From positions 143,613-207,612 of the forward strand of contig DATCKU010000054.1 in assembly GCA_036564245.1 (NCBI GenBank): a stretch of 64,000 nucleotides of DNA, given 5' to 3'. Positions 9,352 to 16,942 of the stretch are shown here, piece by piece; positions within the stretch are counted from its first letter, which is position 1; each line of letters opens with the position of its first letter. The notes under the pieces were generated by a model. That model was given only the letters and a program-made list of their open reading frames with translations, was not told the DNA's origin and searched no databases. The translations under genes were made by a program, and so were the position numbers. The stretch comes from Thermasporomyces sp036564245. Its GTDB lineage: Bacteria > Actinomycetota > Actinomycetes > Propionibacteriales > Actinopolymorphaceae.

Positions 9352-10950
9352 TCATGGCGCCACGCCGTGGCCGGAGAGCCAGAGCTGCGGATCCTGCGGC
9401 TGCCCATCGACCCGTACCTCGAGATGCACATGCGGACCCGTGGTGTTCCCGGTGGATCCCACCTCGCCGATCATCTGCCCCGGGATCACCGAGGCGCCGA
9501 CGCTATCGGACGGCAGTGACCGCAGGTGTGCGTACATCGTCATCACGCCGTTGCCGTGGTCGACCTTGACCAGGTTGCCGTATGCCCCCGCTCTGCCGGC
9601 GAAGACCACCGTCCCTTTCGCGACCGCACGCACCGGTGTGCCTTCTGGCGCTGCGAAGTCCAGACCCGTGTGGCACGAGGCCCATCGCCTGCCACAGTCG
9701 CCGAACCGCGCGGTGAGGTGGTAGCTCCCCGGCGCCACCGGCAGGACCCAGTCACCGGTCGCCGGTAGCTGCGCGGCGTTGCCGTACACCGAGACGTGGA
9801 TGTGGTCGTAGTGCAGGCAGGTGTCGCTCGTGCATCCGGTGTAGTGGGTGTAGGTGCGCCACCCCTCGTCCTGACGCGCGACCGACCAGATCTTCTTGTC
9901 GTAGATGACGTACTTGACGCCGAGCGCTGTGCGGTTGGCAAGGATCCACCGGACGACCTTCCACCCGTACGCCTTGGCCTCGGCGCTCTGGTAGTCGGCG
10001 TACGGAATCATGACGTCGATCGCGCGACCGTTCTCGTGGTCGCCGTCGTTGCCGGCCGGACGGTCACCGATTCCGAAGTACGTCGTGATGCGCGGGAACT
10101 TCTCGTGCAGGCACCGCAGGCTCGTCAGCGCATCCGGAGTGAGACCTTGCTCGACCTGCGGCCACGGTGTCGGCGGACACTGCATGCCGGGCGGGAACCC
10201 GCAGTCCTCGGCGTATCCGGCGAGCTGAGCCCGTGCTGCCCCGCCACCTGTGATCTGCGCGACGAGTGCGCGAGCGAGTGGTTCGTCGTCGGCATATGCG
10301 TTGGGGTACGCCGACCGCTGCACCGCCTGCGCAGCGTCGGTCACCGTCATGTTCTGCCAGCCGCTGATGTCGAGCAGGCCTGGCTGACCGCCGCTGCCAC
10401 CCGTGTAGAACATGCTGGCGGCCTGGTGGGGATCCATGCGCTGCTCGAGCGAACCCCAACTGGCGCGTTGCTGGAAGAGCCCCACCGAGTCCCGGTCGCC
10501 ATAGGGAAGGTTGCGCAGGGTCGACTCTTGCATGGCGGTGGCCAGCGCCACGACCCAGCCGTACTCCGGGACGTTCTCTCGGATCCCGACATCGATGATG
10601 ATGCGTGCGTTCTCGAGCTGCTCGGCGTCCAGCTGGTTGGTCTCGGCGGTCACCCCGGCCAGGACGGTCGTCGGCCCGCATTGCGCGCCAGTGGCGGACT
10701 GTTCGGCCCCGAGGGGACCGAACAACGCGAGCGACATCGCGGCGACTGCCCCGAGCATCATCAGAGGGCCGAGAACGACCGCGATGCCGGCACCGATGAT
10801 CAGAGCGCGCCGGCCCGGTGCATGGCTCACGCGGCCACCCGTTGCTCGGCTGATGGTTCGGTCGACGACGCGTCTGCCCGCTCGCCGGGCGGCGGCCTTG
10901 GCGAGGCGTTGGCCGGCGGCCTTGACGACTACGACGATCGGGGCGGGCAT
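9352..10950 (-). CDS. Secreted peptidoglycan hydrolase: transglycosylase-like + M23 peptidase
   Basis: A 532-residue cell-wall enzyme. A basic N-terminus and one membrane helix (about 49-77) place the rest outside the cell. Residues 110-230 resemble a lytic-transglycosylase domain (VVALATAMQESTLRNL carrying the catalytic-type Glu, and SVGLFQQR). Residues 260-390 resemble the ARB_07466-like C-terminal domain, with DHENGRAIDVM and HYDHIHVSVYG metal ligands. Residues 410-515 are an M23 zinc metallopeptidase (HTGLDFAAP, then GPHVHLEV). This VirB1/TcpG-like layout fits local wall opening for a conjugation-type channel. Its start overlaps the upstream stop (TGATG), so it is coupled to the VirB8-like gene. 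Confidence 0.85.
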   Translation of the reverse strand: MPAPIVVVVKAAGQRLAKAAARRAGRRVVDRTISRATGGRVSHAPGRRALIIGAGIAVVLGPLMMLGAVAAMSLALFGPLGAEQSATGAQCGPTTVLAGVTAETNQLDAEQLENARIIIDVGIRENVPEYGWVVALATAMQESTLRNLPYGDRDSVGLFQQRASWGSLEQRMDPHQAASMFYTGGSGGQPGLLDISGWQNMTVTDAAQAVQRSAYPNAYADDEPLARALVAQITGGGAARAQLAGYAEDCGFPPGMQCPPTPWPQVEQGLTPDALTSLRCLHEKFPRITTYFGIGDRPAGNDGDHENGRAIDVMIPYADYQSAEAKAYGWKVVRWILANRTALGVKYVIYDKKIWSVARQDEGWRTYTHYTGCTSDTCLHYDHIHVSVYGNAAQLPATGDWVLPVAPGSYHLTARFGDCGRRWASCHTGLDFAAPEGTPVRAVAKGTVVFAGRAGAYGNLVKVDHGNGVMTMYAHLRSLPSDSVGASVIPGQMIGEVGSTGNTTGPHVHLEVRVDGQPQDPQLWLSGHGVAP

Positions 10951-11543
10951 CAGACGTCACCGCCCTGGGGGCTTGAGGCGCGCGGGCTGGGGCTTGGAGG
11001 TCCGTCGGTGTCGGGCAGTACCTCGGCAACCCGCCATCCGCTGGTGTCGAGCACCAGATTGCAGCGGACTCGGAGCCCGTCGCTGAACCGTGTCGTGGTG
11101 CCGGCCGCGTAGGGCGTGGCTGCGACGATCTGTGGGCTTCCCACGATGCGAGACCTGGGCAGCTCGGCTGGGTCGACGTCGCCGAGGCGCTCGGCGAGCC
11201 ACGCGGTGGCGTACGGTCGAATCCGCTTGGTTCGCTCCTCAGGCGTTCCCGGTCGCTTCCATTCGTTCAGGAACTTCACCGTCACACTGCGGATGGCTGT
11301 CGCGGCCTGCGCATCGGGTTCGTACACCGGCTCGTGGTCGTGGCCGTCGGCCACTGGTGACGACGGAGTAGGGCTCGTGGGGTGCACTGGCTCTGGCGTG
11401 GCCGGCGGAGCTGACGGGCTTTCGGTCGAGGTGACCGGCGTGGAGCTGGCGTTCCGGTACGTCGTGACGAGAAGTGCGGCCACCGCCAGCACGGCGATGA
11501 TGGCCACCGTCACGGCGACGATCCGTACGCCTCGGTTGTCCAT
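10950..11543 (-). CDS. VirB8/TcpC-like membrane protein
   Basis: A 197-residue protein with a short cytoplasmic N-terminus, one membrane helix (about residues 6-31), a Ser/Thr/Pro-rich linker and a globular C-terminal region (about 85-185) with the size and pattern of an NTF2-like fold. A single helix plus exported NTF2-like domain is the hallmark of VirB8/TcpC scaffold proteins of type IV secretion. The sequence itself has no decisive motif, so context carries the call. ATG 11543 is preferred over an ATG ten codons earlier because GGGGAG precedes it. It is first in a - strand block with the wall hydrolase. Confidence 0.5.
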   Translation of the reverse strand: MDNRGVRIVAVTVAIIAVLAVAALLVTTYRNASSTPVTSTESPSAPPATPEPVHPTSPTPSSPVADGHDHEPVYEPDAQAATAIRSVTVKFLNEWKRPGTPEERTKRIRPYATAWLAERLGDVDPAELPRSRIVGSPQIVAATPYAAGTTTRFSDGLRVRCNLVLDTSGWRVAEVLPDTDGPPSPSPRASSPQGGDV

Positions 11544-11977
11544 CGGCAGCTCCCCCGACCGGCGGTGTTCCACGTGCCATTGCTGCTGTGTCGTGCCCCG
11601 TGGTCTCGAATACGGTACGCGACATCACGAGCACGTGGGGAGTGTGACCGGCGGTGCGATCGCAGTGTGGACTGACGTGTCGAGACGACGCATGTCGCCG
11701 GCGCGACGTCCATCGCCTGTTGCCGAATGACGGCGACGACGTGCTGTCCCGAGGGCCAGTCGTGCGGTGCCGTGGTGTGTCTGAAGTTCGCTACCGCGAT
11801 CTAGCGATATCTAGCAGCAGCGCTAGATAACTGTAGAGAGAGCGAGAGCGAGCCATACGGTGTGCGGTCCCGGGAAGCGGCGTGTCCTTCTCACGGGTTC
11901 TGTGTGGTCACGGCTGAGGTCGGTGCCCATTGAATGTGTCGCGTGGAGCCCTGACTTGGGCGTTGCTCGGGTAAGAC
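11544..11977. other. 434-bp intergenic region between two - strand genes
   Basis: No convincing gene is visible. The promoter of the VirB8-like gene should lie at the left end. At 11798-11828 is a regular set of TCTAGC half-sites, annotated separately, that matches a site upstream of the AAA ATPase gene. An AG-rich run (about 11833-11850) follows it. An open frame from GTG 11862 continues into the antisense of the next gene and is not credible. Confidence 0.6.
11798..11828 (+). promoter_or_regulatory. TCTAGC operator-like triad, site 1
   Basis: GATCTAGCG, then TATCTAGC exactly 10 bp later, then an inverted GCTAGAT. TCTA elements start at 11800 and 11810, and the inverted TAGA at 11824. Site 2 at 12488-12517 has the same three elements at identical spacings. 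One-turn spacing of direct half-sites suggests cooperative binding of a regulator on one DNA face. Confidence 0.55.
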
Positions 11978-12358
11978 TCAGGACTCATCGGTCAGGTAGA
12001 GGAAGTCCGACACGCCGATGCGCGACAGGATGAGCTTGACCACCGATGGCATGTGTCGGCGAGTCTCGTCGTGCACGATGCGTGGCTCGGTCAGGCGTAC
12101 TCTGCGTCGCTTGGTGGTGAGTTCGCAGCCACCCGCCGACATGACGTTCTTCACCCAGTCGCAGTTCGGTCCGTACGTCAGCGCGATGACATAGCCGTCA
12201 TCGCTACGGAAGACGTTGACCGGTGTCCGGTAGCGGCGACCGGATCGGCGACCTACGTGGGAGATGACACCGAAGCCCGGCATCCAATCCGCGATCAGCC
12301 CGAGGACCCGGTTGGTCGCCACGCGGTTCACGCGCGCGAGTCGCCTGGGCAGGACCAT
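11978..12358 (-). CDS. Deazaflavin-dependent nitroreductase-family (DUF385) protein
   Basis: A 126-residue protein of the F420/FMN-binding Ddn-like split-barrel family. The core signature GVISHVGRRSGRRYRTPVNV is present, followed by YVIALTYGPNCDWVKNVMSA, which in the family lines the deazaflavin pocket. Members use reduced F420 to reduce quinones, nitro compounds or other substrates; the substrate here is unknown. ATG 12358 is chosen because GGGAGG precedes it at normal distance; a frame opening 30 codons earlier has no ribosome-binding site and its extra residues do not match the family. The length is slightly short of the usual 140-150 residues. Confidence 0.8.
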   Translation of the reverse strand: MVLPRRLARVNRVATNRVLGLIADWMPGFGVISHVGRRSGRRYRTPVNVFRSDDGYVIALTYGPNCDWVKNVMSAGGCELTTKRRRVRLTEPRIVHDETRRHMPSVVKLILSRIGVSDFLYLTDES

Positions 12359-12487
12359 GGTGCGCCACCTCCCGACCCGGTACCGCAGGACGGACGAGCG
12401 AAATTCAACGCCAGATGAATTCTGGCACAACCCAATAGGTATGGCCAAGTGTCCCGACCGACGAGTCCCGCGACACGCCGATAACCG

Positions 12488-12531
12488 GATCTAAGGAAAT
12501 CTAAGGCTTTTGCTAGACAAGGACATACAGT
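12488..12531 (+). promoter_or_regulatory. TCTAAG operator-like triad plus -10 of the AAA ATPase gene, site 2
   Basis: GATCTAAGG and AATCTAAGG sit 10 bp apart (TCTA at 12490 and 12500), with inverted GCTAGA at 12512-12517, the same geometry as site 1. A -10 TACAGT (12526-12531) is followed after six bases by GTG 12538, so the transcript is probably leaderless. There is no -35 consensus; the repeats occupy about -48 and -38, where an activator would bind. Confidence 0.55.
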
Positions 12532-12537
12532 CCAAGC

Positions 12538-13731
12538 GTGGACCCCGTACGCAATCCGTACGCACCTGGTGCCGGCCAGCGGCCGCCGGAGCTCGCAGGG
12601 CGTGACCGGGAAGTGCGTCAGTTCGAGGTCGTCCTCGAGCGGGTCGCCGCAGGTCGGCCCGAGCGGAGCATGATCCTCTCCGGGCTTCGTGGCGTCGGCA
12701 AGACGGTGCTGCTCAATGCCCTGCGCTCGCTGGCGCTCTCGCGTGCGTGGGGCACCGGCAAGGTCGAAGCACGGCCCGACCTATCCATCCGGCTCCCGAT
12801 CGCCCAGGCGCTGCATGCGGCGAGTCGGGAGCTCGGCCCGCGCCATCGCGACCAGGATCGGGTGGACGAGTTCCTCGGCGTGCTCAAGGCCTTCGCGCTG
12901 CAGACCTCGCCGAAGGATCGCAAGGGCATCAGGTGGCGACCGCCGTACGAGGTGCCGGCGACGCGGGGCCGCGCGGACTCCGGCGACCTCGAGCTCGACC
13001 TCACCGAGCTCTTCATGGCGGCCGGTGAGCTTGCCCGAGATCTCGGCGTCGGGGTGGCCCTGTTCATCGACGAGATGCAGGACGTGCACTCCGACGAGCT
13101 GTCGGCTCTGTGCGGGGCGTGTCATGAGATCAGCCAGCAGGGGATCCCGTTCATCGTGGTGGGCGCCGGCCTTCCGCACCTTCCGGCGGCGCTGTCTGCC
13201 AGCAAGTCGTACGCCGAGCGCCTGTTCCGCTACGTCGTGGTCGACCGCCTGGAACGTGCCGATGCCGACCGCGCCCTTACCGTGCCGGCCGCTACGGAGA
13301 ACGTCGAGTTCTCCCCCGAAGCGCTCGATGCCCTGCACGAGGTGACCGACGGATATCCGTACTTCGTTCAGGCGTTCGGCAAAGCCACGTGGGACGTCGC
13401 GCCGAAGAGTCCGATCCAGGCCGACGACGTCAAGGTGGCGACGCCAGATGCCGAGGCGGAGCTCGCGGTCGGGTTCTTCGGGTCGAGGTACGAACGGGCG
13501 ACGCCGGCCGAGCGTGAATACATGCGGGCGATGGCCGAGCTCGGCGCCGACATCGCGGATCACCCCGTGTCGACGTCCGACGTCGCGACCATGCTCGGGA
13601 GGAAGCCCCAGAGCCTCTCCCCGGCACGTGATTCGCTGATCAAGAAGGGATTGGTGTACGCGGCGGAGCGCGGCACGGTCGCGTTCACGGTGCCACACTT
13701 CGGCAAGTTCCTGCGTTCCCAGCACATGTGA
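12538..13731 (+). CDS. AAA-family ATPase (Orc/archaeal-ATPase-like)
   Basis: A 397-residue soluble ATPase. A Walker A motif GLRGVGKTVL lies at about residues 49-58 and a Walker B motif ALFIDEMQD at about 175-183, followed by a sensor-1-like VVGAGLP. A C-terminal winged-helix-like region (about 320-395) includes a repeated HTH pattern VSTSDVATMLGRKPQSLSPA. The arrangement resembles the archaeal-ATPase/MNS and Orc1-Cdc6 groups, often linked to mobile elements or regulation. The GTG start lies six bases after a -10-like TACAGT with no Shine-Dalgarno, so translation is probably leaderless. The TCTAAG repeats directly upstream suggest dedicated regulation. The cellular role is unknown. Confidence 0.75.
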   Translation: MDPVRNPYAPGAGQRPPELAGRDREVRQFEVVLERVAAGRPERSMILSGLRGVGKTVLLNALRSLALSRAWGTGKVEARPDLSIRLPIAQALHAASRELGPRHRDQDRVDEFLGVLKAFALQTSPKDRKGIRWRPPYEVPATRGRADSGDLELDLTELFMAAGELARDLGVGVALFIDEMQDVHSDELSALCGACHEISQQGIPFIVVGAGLPHLPAALSASKSYAERLFRYVVVDRLERADADRALTVPAATENVEFSPEALDALHEVTDGYPYFVQAFGKATWDVAPKSPIQADDVKVATPDAEAELAVGFFGSRYERATPAEREYMRAMAELGADIADHPVSTSDVATMLGRKPQSLSPARDSLIKKGLVYAAERGTVAFTVPHFGKFLRSQHM

Positions 13732-13838
13732 GCCGGCTGACGCAGCCGGACGAAACTCCGCAGAACCGCGATACCTGGTGGCGGATTCAGGCACGGCGAC
13801 GGCGCGCGCTCAGCCGACCAAAGGTAGGCTCACCAGCC

Positions 13839-14711
13839 ATGCGCTGTCCACGCTGCGGCTCTGACAATCCAGATGGACCTCGCACGTGTTCCCGCTGCGG
13901 CATGGCCTTGGTGTCACACCATTCGGCGCGGCCTGGTGGCTCGTCCTCGGACTCACCGAGCGGCCAGCCCGGGCCACCCGCCATCGGTCCAGCGTGGGCA
14001 CGACCGCGCCAGCCAACGGAAGCACCTCCCTGGTCAGGCGCGGAGAATGCGGCACCCTGGCAGACGCCGCCACAGTCGCGGATGAGGCAGGGCCCGGGAT
14101 CATCCGGTACTCCGGACTGGGCGGAGCGCACCGAGCCGATTCCCCTGCTGGTCCCGGACGATCCACCGCGTGCCCGACCCGTGTACCCGTGGGCGCTGTG
14201 GCGCTTCGTGCTGGCGCTGCTGCCCCTCGAGGCCGTGTGTGCTGTTGTGTACGGCGTCTTCGCGTTGGGGCCGCGCCGTGGCATCTTCGCTGAGCTGGCT
14301 GCCGATCCTGTCGCGGTCACCCGCGAGGCCGCAGCCCGAAGCGACATGGTCAACACGATCCTCTTCCTGATCGCCGGCGTGGTGACCCTGATCGCGTTCG
14401 GATTGCTGCTGTGGTGGCAGATCTGGTCGCGGCGTGCGTTGGCGGGCTCGCCGTCGCTCGTCGGGTTGTTCGGTGTGCCGTGGTGCGTGACGGCTGTCTG
14501 CGCCTTCCTCGCGGTTGCCGTGGCGCTCGCCCTGCACGCGGGGACGGCGCCGGACCAGATCGCCGTGGGATATGTGAGCCTCGGCGTCGGAGCCTTGTTG
14601 CTGGGCATCGTGTCGGGATGGGCGTTCCCGGTCGTACGCCGATCGGGTCGGGAGGCGGCCCGCCAGGCGGCGGACAGTCGTAGTGAACCGTCGTCCCCGA
14701 TCCACGGCTGA
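13839..14711 (+). CDS. Zinc-ribbon membrane protein
   Basis: A 290-residue protein. It opens with a double-CxxC zinc ribbon (MRCPRCGSDNPDGPRTCSRC, residues 1-20), then a Pro/Ser/Gly-rich linker of about 90 residues, then four membrane helices between about residues 120 and 270. Such zinc-ribbon/linker/multi-TM proteins are common in actinobacteria and uncharacterised. ATG 13839 is chosen because the zinc ribbon starts there and a -10-like TAGGCT ends eight bases before it, suggesting a near-leaderless transcript. A frame from 13728 would overlap the upstream gene and add unrelated sequence. Confidence 0.65.
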   Translation: MRCPRCGSDNPDGPRTCSRCGMALVSHHSARPGGSSSDSPSGQPGPPAIGPAWARPRQPTEAPPWSGAENAAPWQTPPQSRMRQGPGSSGTPDWAERTEPIPLLVPDDPPRARPVYPWALWRFVLALLPLEAVCAVVYGVFALGPRRGIFAELAADPVAVTREAAARSDMVNTILFLIAGVVTLIAFGLLLWWQIWSRRALAGSPSLVGLFGVPWCVTAVCAFLAVAVALALHAGTAPDQIAVGYVSLGVGALLLGIVSGWAFPVVRRSGREAARQAADSRSEPSSPIHG

Positions 14712-14842
14712 CGCCGCGTATGACTTCGCTGCCATCGGGCTGCGTCTGACGTGGCGAGGGCTGCCGGGTCTAGGAAGGATGCTCCGCCAGTGGTCTAGGC
14801 GCCTCAGTACCTGGCCAGCCGTGCCATGGCGACAGTGCCGGT

Positions 14843-14863
14843 GCTGAACATGGTCATTTTGGT
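14843..14863 (-). repeat. AATGACCATG-box, single copy H
   Basis: On the - strand the sequence reads ACCAAAATGACCATGTTCAG, the box of the intergenic repeat family without a hairpin. It lies between the zinc-ribbon gene and the MarR-GNAT gene. Confidence 0.5.
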
Positions 14864-14898
14864 CCGGACCTTGTCGAGCCTCGGATTGACGTGCCACG

Positions 14899-14923
14899 AT
14901 TTATTGGACTCAGTCCACTAAAT
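14899..14923. promoter_or_regulatory. 25-bp palindromic operator of the MarR-GNAT gene
   Basis: An imperfect 25-bp palindrome built of ATTTA, TGGACT and AGTCCA halves, ending TAAAT, lies 17 bp before the start codon. Its size, AT-rich flanks and place over the promoter fit autoregulation by a MarR dimer. A GGAGGGAG Shine-Dalgarno follows directly. Confidence 0.7.
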
Positions 14924-14940
14924 CTTGGAGGGAGTCACAT

Positions 14941-15900
14941 ATGTCCACGAGCGGGGTCCGGGAGGTTCACCTGTCGTCGGACGACCTGGCTTCGCGGGTC
15001 CGGACGATCCGGTCGTTCAACCGCTTCTACACCCGCCGCGTCGGAGCGCTCGACCGGCGTTACCTCAGCTCACCGTTCTCCCTCACCGAGAGCCGGGTGC
15101 TGTTCGAGCTGGCCAACCGGGGCGGTGAGACCGACGCCCTGGCGCTGCGCCGCGAGCTCGGGCTCGATCCCAGCTACCTGAGCCGGATCCTCGCCCGCTT
15201 CGAGCGAGACGGTCTGGTGCGCCGGGAGCGCTCCTCGACCGATGCCAGGCGACAGGTGGTGTCGCTCACCGACAAGGGCCGGTCGACCTTTGCCGACTTG
15301 GATGCGCGAGCCGTCGCCGATGTCACGGAGTTGCTGTCTGGACTCGGCGAAGCCGACCAGGAGCGTCTGGTCCAGGCCATGGCGACGATCCAGGAGCTCT
15401 TGAGTGATGCCCCTCCCCGGGCGCCATTCGTCCTTCGTCCACTGCGCCCTGGCGACCTGGGGTGGATCGTGCATCGCCATGGCGTGGTGTATGCGGAGGA
15501 GTACGGGTGGAACGAGAGCTACGAGGCTCTGGTCGCGCGGATCGTCGCCGATTATGTCGATCACCACGACCCGGCTCGTGAAACTGGCTGGATAGCCGAG
15601 GTCGACGGGGAGCCGGTCGGCTCGATCTTGTGCGTACGAAAAGACGAGGAGACCGCGCAGCTGCGCCTGCTGCTGGTGGAGCCGAAGGCACGAGGAATGG
15701 GAATCGGCAGTCGGCTGGTCGAGGAATGTCTGCGTTTCGCCAAGCGGGTCGGCTATCGACGCATCGTGTTGTGGACCACCGATGTGTTGACCGACGCACG
15801 CCGAATCTACGAGCGTGCCGGATTCGTTTTGCAAAAGGCCGAACCTCACCACGGCTTCGGCAAGGACCTCGTCGGTCAGTGGTGGTCGCGAGACCTGTGA
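14941..15900 (+). CDS. MarR regulator fused to GNAT acetyltransferase
   Basis: A 319-residue two-domain protein. Residues 1-150 are a MarR winged-helix domain (LTESRVLFELAN, then LDPSYLSRILARFERDGLVR as recognition helix, then the wing with SSTDARRQVVSLT). Residues 158-319 are a GNAT N-acetyltransferase domain with the acetyl-CoA loop RGMGIGSRLV. This fusion is a known class, but substrates are rarely identified. It could couple sensing of a small molecule to its acetylation and to gene control. The gene is preceded by a palindrome suited to a MarR dimer. It stands alone and converges with the WXG100 genes. Confidence 0.9.
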   Translation: MSTSGVREVHLSSDDLASRVRTIRSFNRFYTRRVGALDRRYLSSPFSLTESRVLFELANRGGETDALALRRELGLDPSYLSRILARFERDGLVRRERSSTDARRQVVSLTDKGRSTFADLDARAVADVTELLSGLGEADQERLVQAMATIQELLSDAPPRAPFVLRPLRPGDLGWIVHRHGVVYAEEYGWNESYEALVARIVADYVDHHDPARETGWIAEVDGEPVGSILCVRKDEETAQLRLLLVEPKARGMGIGSRLVEECLRFAKRVGYRRIVLWTTDVLTDARRIYERAGFVLQKAEPHHGFGKDLVGQWWSRDL

Positions 15901-15922
15901 ACTCCGGCAAGGGAAACTGCTT

Positions 15923-15967
15923 CAAAAAGAAGAGGCCTCTGACCGCCGAATGCGGCCAGAGGCCCTC
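15923..15967. terminator. Bidirectional terminator between MarR-GNAT and WXG100 genes
   Basis: An interrupted stem pairs AGAGGCCTCTG (15931-15941) with CAGAGGCCCTCT (15957-15968). On the - strand the hairpin is followed by TTCTTTTT, a U-tract, so it is a good intrinsic terminator for the WXG100 transcript and can also end the + transcript. Confidence 0.75.
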
Positions 15968-15994
15968 TCGTTGATGCGGACCGATCGCACTACA

Positions 15995-16285
15995 TCACGT
16001 GAAGAGCGACTGGTTCGCACGCTCGGTGCCCACGTAACTTTCCTCGACCTGCTGGATCGCGTTGCCGAGCTGAAGCAGGACCTGGTTCATGTCATCAACC
16101 GACTTGTCCCAGGTGGCCTTGGCCTGGCGGTAAGCCTCACGGGCGTCACCGGTCCACTCACCGAGCTTGGCCTCGAGGGTCTGCTCCAGGTCTTGGGTCT
16201 CCTGCTCGACGGCGGCGTGGGCCGACTTCAGGTTGGCGTACAGGTTCTGCAGGCTTGCTGAATCCCATTGCGTGTAGTCACTCAT
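15995..16285 (-). CDS. WXG100 protein (EsxA-like)
   Basis: A 96-residue secreted substrate of the type VII system, predicted to form a helical hairpin and to dimerise with the neighbouring WXG100 protein. The turn motif is WTG (LGEWTGDAREAY) near residue 43, between two amphipathic helices. A C-terminal YVGTE fits the YxxxD/E secretion signal. The length is typical of the family. ATG 16285 has GAGGAGG eight bases upstream. It is second in a two-gene unit, 59 bp after its partner, and ends at a strong terminator. Confidence 0.9.
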   Translation of the reverse strand: MSDYTQWDSASLQNLYANLKSAHAAVEQETQDLEQTLEAKLGEWTGDAREAYRQAKATWDKSVDDMNQVLLQLGNAIQQVEESYVGTERANQSLFT

Positions 16286-16344
16286 GAAAGGAATCCTCCT
16301 CGGAAGCTTTGGATGTCAGATGCGTTGTGGTGCCGAAATCAACC

Positions 16345-16653
16345 TCAGTGGTTCAGCAGGCCCTCGATGCTGCTGACGCTCTGCTCCTGCTCGGCCTCGG
16401 TCTGCTCGTAGGTGCGACGTGCGGCGCCCATCTTCTCCATCAGGTCGTTCTCGGCCTGGATGATCGTGCGAAGCTCCTCGTCGAAGCGAGCCATGACACG
16501 GCCGAAGGTCTGCGCGGCGTTACCTTTCCACGTGCCGAGCGCCTCCTGCTTGTAGGAGTCGAGGTTGTTCCGGATGCCTTCCATCACGTCAACCGAGTCG
16601 CTCAGTCGGTTGACGGCCTCCGCCATCGCGGCTCTATCTTGGGATGCCGACAC
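16345..16653 (-). CDS. WXG100 protein (EsxB-like)
   Basis: A 102-residue WXG100 protein with the motif WKG (LGTWKGNAAQTFGRV) near residue 42, and a C-terminal YEQTE resembling the YxxxD/E secretion signal. It probably forms a 1:1 dimer with the downstream WXG100 protein and is recognised by the third ATPase domain of EccC. The start is GTG 16653 with GAGGAGG in front. It is the first gene of the pair; the promoter should lie within 16654-16800. Confidence 0.9.
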   Translation of the reverse strand: MSASQDRAAMAEAVNRLSDSVDVMEGIRNNLDSYKQEALGTWKGNAAQTFGRVMARFDEELRTIIQAENDLMEKMGAARRTYEQTEAEQEQSVSSIEGLLNH

Positions 16654-16942
16654 TTCTAACCTCCTCGTGAATGCCCGGAAAACACCGAGCGTCCCTGTCG
16701 GTTTTGCACAGCACGAAGCACGAATTTGCGTGCGTGCCCTGGCTCGATGAGTGCCAGAGGAAGTCTTCTTGAACCCTTGTCCCGCTACGGTTCCACCGGG
16801 CCAACCTCAGGTTGGAGGTGTTCCCTGTCGGGTCTGGCGCTCACGTGATCCCCACGCTAACCCGAGATCGGCGGCTTGTGGCGCCGCATGCCCGCAGGGT
16901 TGTGGATAACTCCTCAGGAGATCGTCCTCGGTTCAGAGTTCG

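Noticed and set aside
11862..11977. Possible small gene downstream of the first TCTA triad
   Set aside because: The frame has no stop before it runs antisense into the deazaflavin-type gene, no Shine-Dalgarno, and no recognisable product.
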